From: Pseudorhizobium banfieldiae
GTDB lineage: Bacteria; Pseudomonadota; Alphaproteobacteria; Rhizobiales; Rhizobiaceae
NCBI RefSeq assembly: GCF_000967425.1
Contig: NZ_FO082820.1
Span: 1,364,001 to 1,428,000 of the forward strand
Reading direction: 5' to 3'
DNA: 64,000 bases
Positions 58,806-64,000 of the stretch are shown piece by piece (the stretch's first letter is position 1; each line of letters begins with the position of its first letter). The position numbers were made by a program, and so were the translations under genes. The notes beneath the pieces are model-generated. The model saw only the letters and a program-made list of their open reading frames with translations. It did no database searches and was not told where the DNA came from.

Positions 58806-59336
58806 ATGGCGGCGCGTTGGTACATCGTCCACGCATATTCGAATTTTGAGAAGAAGGTTGCCGAGGACATCGAGAACAAGGCGCGCCAAAAGGGCCTTGA
58901 TCATCTGTTCGAAAGGATCCTGGTGCCGACCGAGAAGGTGGTGGAGGTCCGTCGCGGCCGCAAGGTCGATTCGGAGCGCAAGTTCTTCCCCGGCTATGTG
59001 CTGGTGCGGGCGAACCTGACCGACGAAGCCTACCATCTGATCAAGAACACGCCGAAGGTGACGGGTTTCCTCGGGTCCGATTCGAAGCCGGTCCCGATCC
59101 CGGATTTCGAGGCCGAGCGCATCCTGGGCCAGGTCCAGGAAGGCGTCGAGCGTCCCAAGTCCTCGATCAGCTTCGAGATCGGCGAGCAGGTTCGGGTATC
59201 CGACGGTCCGTTCGCCTCGTTCAACGGCACCGTGCAGGATGTCGACGAGGAGCGCTCGCGCCTCAAGGTCGAGGTTTCGATCTTTGGTCGCGCGACCCCG
59301 GTTGAACTGGAATACGGTCAGGTCGAGAAGGTCTGA
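58806..59336 (+). CDS. nusG: Transcription elongation/termination factor NusG
   Basis: A 176-aa NusG: NGN domain with MAARWYIVHAYSNFEKKVAE at the start and RKFFPGYVLV around residue 60, then a C-terminal KOW domain with GEQVRVSDGPFASFNGTVQD. It binds RNA polymerase and couples it to Rho or ribosomes. The start at 58806 follows GTGGAG; ATG 58800 is also possible. Confidence 0.95.
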   Translation: MAARWYIVHAYSNFEKKVAEDIENKARQKGLDHLFERILVPTEKVVEVRRGRKVDSERKFFPGYVLVRANLTDEAYHLIKNTPKVTGFLGSDSKPVPIPDFEAERILGQVQEGVERPKSSISFEIGEQVRVSDGPFASFNGTVQDVDEERSRLKVEVSIFGRATPVELEYGQVEKV

Positions 59337-59481
59337 TCGCAAGGAGGGGCAACTCTCCGAACCGCGTGGGAGACGGCGGCCTGAAGCCGGGCCTTAACCG
59401 ATCCGACCACGCAACCGCAGCCGCCGGCCTTGCCGGCAGTCATTGGCCGGGACACCGGTCAGAGTAGAAAGGCAGAGAGAA

Positions 59482-59913
59482 ATGGCTAAGAAAGTTGCAG
59501 GCCAGCTCAAGCTGCAGGTCAAGGCAGGATCGGCAAACCCGTCCCCGCCGATTGGCCCCGCACTTGGTCAGCGTGGCATTAACATCATGGAATTCTGCAA
59601 GGCGTTCAATGCCGCCACGCAGGAAATGGAAAAGGGGATGCCGATTCCGTGCGTCATCACCTATTACCAGGATAAGTCCTTCACCTTCGCGATGAAGCAG
59701 CCGCCGGTAACCTACTGGCTGAAGAAGGAAGCGAAGATCCAGTCCGGTTCGAAGACGCCCGGCAAGGGCGGCAAGGCCGGCACCATCACCAAGGCCCAGG
59801 TGCGTACGATCGCCGAAGCCAAGATGAAGGATCTCAACGCAGCCGACATCGAAGGCGCAATGGCAATGGTCGAGGGCTCCGCCCGCTCCATGGGCCTGGA
59901 AGTGGTGGCTTGA
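59482..59913 (+). CDS. rplK: 50S ribosomal protein L11
   Basis: A 143-aa L11. Hallmarks are [20 protein letters not shown] (about 7-26), [16 protein letters not shown] and the C-terminal [19 protein letters not shown]. It binds the GTPase-associated 23S region and starts the rplKA pair; the start at 59482 is 13 nt after a weak AAAGGCAG site. rplA follows after 2 bp. Confidence 0.96.
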   Translation: MAKKVAGQLKLQVKAGSANPSPPIGPALGQRGINIMEFCKAFNAATQEMEKGMPIPCVITYYQDKSFTFAMKQPPVTYWLKKEAKIQSGSKTPGKGGKAGTITKAQVRTIAEAKMKDLNAADIEGAMAMVEGSARSMGLEVVA

Positions 59914-59915
59914 TC

Positions 59916-60611
59916 ATGGCTAAGCTCGCAAAGCGTATTCAGAAGATCCGCGAAGGCATCGATCCGACCAAGCTGGTCGCGCTGTCGGATGCGATTTCCC
60001 TCGTCAAGGAACGGGCAGTCGCCAAGTTCGACGAAACCATCGAGATCGCCATGAACCTCGGCGTCGATCCGCGTCACGCCGACCAGATGGTCCGCGGCGT
60101 GGTCAACCTGCCGAACGGCACGGGCCGCGATGTGCGCGTCGCCGTCTTCGCCCGTGGCGCCAAGGCTGATGAAGCCAAGGCTGCCGGTGCCGACATCGTC
60201 GGTGCGGAAGACCTGCTGGAAATCGTCCAGGGCGGCAAGATCGACTTCGATCGCTGCATCGCCACGCCTGACATGATGCCGCTCGTCGGCCGTCTCGGCA
60301 AGGTGCTCGGCCCGCGCGGCATGATGCCGAACCCGAAGGTCGGTACGGTCACGATGGATGTCGCAGGGGCCGTCAAGGCTTCCAAGGGCGGCGCCGTGGA
60401 GTTCCGTGTCGAGAAGGCTGGGATCGTCCATGCCGGCATCGGCAAGGCCTCCTTCGACGCCAAGGCGCTCGAAGAGAACATCAAGGCTTTCGCTGATGCC
60501 GTGATGAAGGCAAAGCCCGCCGGCGCCAAGGGTAACTACGTCAAGCGCGTGGCGATCTCCTCGACCATGGGTCCGGGCGTCAAGATCGATCCGTCGACGG
60601 TTACGGCCTAA
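59916..60611 (+). CDS. rplA: 50S ribosomal protein L1
   Basis: A 231-aa L1 ([20 protein letters not shown] near the start; [16 protein letters not shown] in the middle). It binds the L1 stalk of 23S rRNA and in many bacteria represses its own rplKA mRNA. The start at 59916 is two bases after the rplK stop. Confidence 0.96.
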   Translation: MAKLAKRIQKIREGIDPTKLVALSDAISLVKERAVAKFDETIEIAMNLGVDPRHADQMVRGVVNLPNGTGRDVRVAVFARGAKADEAKAAGADIVGAEDLLEIVQGGKIDFDRCIATPDMMPLVGRLGKVLGPRGMMPNPKVGTVTMDVAGAVKASKGGAVEFRVEKAGIVHAGIGKASFDAKALEENIKAFADAVMKAKPAGAKGNYVKRVAISSTMGPGVKIDPSTVTA

Positions 60612-60950
60612 GACGAACAAGCGGAGCCGCTTGTGGCTCCGGCAAAGAATTCCCGGTCCTTAGGGGCCGGGAATGTCCAGGGAAACCTGGATTTCCTGTC
60701 CGAGATTGCAGGTGGTTCGTCCTTAATCACTTTGCCTGCATGAGACGGGTAAGAACGGATTTCATCGCAGACATCGCGTCTGGATGTTCGGTTCGAGCCT
60801 TGTGTGCCTTGTGCCTGGAGCCGCTTCGGCGACAGTGCGAGGGGACAGGATCCTCAAGCGTCGCTTGGGATCTTGATTGAGAGATCCCTTGGGGCAAAGG
60901 CAAACCGATGGGGCCTGCAGGATTGCGGTCCCGTCAACTGGAGACAGACA
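60612..60950 (+). promoter_or_regulatory. rplJ leader region
   Basis: A 339-bp non-coding stretch before rplJ. It is the place of the L10-binding leader (autoregulation by L10(L12)4) and of the rplJL-rpoBC promoter. Several hairpin-forming stretches are visible (for example CCGGTCC/GGGCCGG near 60653-60669, GGATCTTGATTGAGAGATCC near 60868). I do not see a confident -35/-10 pair by eye. Confidence 0.6.
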
Positions 60951-61469
60951 GTGGAAAGAGCGGAAAAGCGCGAATTTGTCACGGAGCTGAACGAAGTCTT
61001 CAAGGCTTCCGGTTCGGTTGTCGTGGCCCACTATGCTGGTGTCACAGTTGCGCAGATGAACGATTTTCGTTCGAAGATGCGCGCTGCTGGCGGCACCGTC
61101 AAAGTCGCGAAGAACCGTCTGGCCAAGATCGCTCTTCAGGGCACGGAGTCGGAAGGGATGTCGGACCTGTTCAAGGGTCAGACGCTCATCGCTTACAGCG
61201 AAGATCCCATCACCGCTCCGAAGGTCGTCATGGATTTCGCCAAGACCAACGACAAGATCGTTGTCTTGGGCGGCTCCATGGGAGCAACCACGCTCAGCGC
61301 CGATGCAGTCAAGTCGCTTGCGACCCTGCCTTCGCTGGACGAGCTGCGCGCAAAGCTGCTGGGCATGATCCAGACGCCGGCAACGCGTATCGCTGGGGTT
61401 GTTCAGGCACCGGCAGCTCAGCTTGCTCGCGTGTTTGGGGCCTACGCAAAGAAGGACGAAGCCGCGTAA
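60951..61469 (+). CDS. rplJ: 50S ribosomal protein L10
   Basis: A 172-aa L10 starting at GTG 60951 (TGGAGACAGACA upstream). The N-terminal part has [20 protein letters not shown], then [20 protein letters not shown]; the C-terminal helix region binds L7/L12. It represses translation of its own mRNA in complex with L12. It is followed by rplL and rpoB in the usual order. Confidence 0.95.
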   Translation: MERAEKREFVTELNEVFKASGSVVVAHYAGVTVAQMNDFRSKMRAAGGTVKVAKNRLAKIALQGTESEGMSDLFKGQTLIAYSEDPITAPKVVMDFAKTNDKIVVLGGSMGATTLSADAVKSLATLPSLDELRAKLLGMIQTPATRIAGVVQAPAAQLARVFGAYAKKDEAA

Positions 61470-61529
61470 GGCGGTTTTTCGCTGTAATCATCGAACCAGT
61501 TCGAACCGAACACAAAAGGAAATATGAAA

Positions 61530-61907
<378 letters not shown>

Positions 61908-61967
61908 TATCGGAATACGGCGGGAGGGGACGACAGTCCTCTCCCATCGCTCATTCCCCTGAACTTA

Positions 61968-62001
61968 TTACCCAAAAGCCCGTGAAACGGCTTTTGGGTA
62001 A
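61968..62001 (+). other. Perfect 13-bp inverted repeat between rplL and rpoB
   Basis: TTACCCAAAAGCC and GGCTTTTGGGTAA separated by 8 nt. There is no long T tract after it, so it resembles a processing (RNase III-like) or attenuating hairpin, in the place where E. coli has its rplL-rpoB attenuator and RNase III site. Confidence 0.75.
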
Positions 62002-62154
62002 TGGGTTCTCAAGAGGATGGTCCCCGTTCGAAAGGCTCGGCAATCCGGCCGGCAGTTCGAAAAGCGGGACGAGTTTGACACCCATGTTGACGGGATCGAC
62101 TGGCCAGCGAATCCCGTCCGTTGTAGGCCCGGATGCATTTTTGAAGGAGCGACG

Positions 62155-64000
<1,846 letters not shown>

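Overview
The window looks like a stretch of a Rhizobiaceae-like alphaproteobacterial chromosome (Rhizobium/Agrobacterium/Shinella type). It is GC-rich and carries rhizobial-type EF-Tu, NusG, L11, L1, L10, L7/L12 and RpoB sequences. Most of it (1 to about 55.35 kb) is one prophage whose left end lies outside the window. The last 8.4 kb is host DNA: a small membrane protein, modA, a tuf gene with two frameshifts, tRNA-Trp, secE, nusG, rplK, rplA, rplJ, rplL and the first part of rpoB. No integrase is present, so the integration genes are probably left of position 1.

Prophage layout. (a) 1-3.9 kb, rightward: replication genes (CHC2/Toprim primase-like protein, DnaB-like helicase) and three unknown genes. 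(b) 3.8-23.4 kb, leftward: about 40 mostly small accessory genes. Recognisable ones are two HTH regulators, a DUF4942/N6-adenine methyltransferase, a PAPS-reductase-like PP-loop protein, a secreted transglutaminase-like protease, a phage sliding clamp (dnaN), a MoxR AAA+ ATPase with a VWA/HExxH partner and a DUF3150-like gene, and several zinc-ribbon and small membrane proteins. (c) 23.4-25.07 kb: a 1.6 kb gene-free control region. (d) 25.07-55.3 kb, rightward: virion and lysis genes. Packaging and head genes are lambda-like (Nu1/GpA terminase, gpW-like joiner, GpB-type portal, protease-capsid fusion, DUF2190). The tail is P2-like and contractile (V, W, J, I, fibres/spike, sheath, tube, frameshifted chaperone, tape measure, U, D, X). 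Lysis genes are an amidase endolysin, a lipoprotein and holin-like membrane proteins. The virion is therefore predicted to be a myovirus with a lambda-type head.

The most unusual signal is a repeated element in the leftward module. Fifteen genes that have an untranslated leader carry a 3-4 bp mini-hairpin with an NNYA tetraloop just upstream of a GGAGA-type Shine-Dalgarno. The arms differ between copies but stay complementary. Genes entered by stop/start overlap lack it. This suggests an undescribed start-associated regulatory element, perhaps recognised by one phage protein. A second unusual signal is a family of six small paralogues, with a shared strand-turn-strand core and a C-terminal helix, clustered around the MoxR/VWA pair. 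In the host part, rpoB carries proline at the position equivalent to E. coli Gln513, a known rifampicin-resistance change, and tuf has two single-base insertions.
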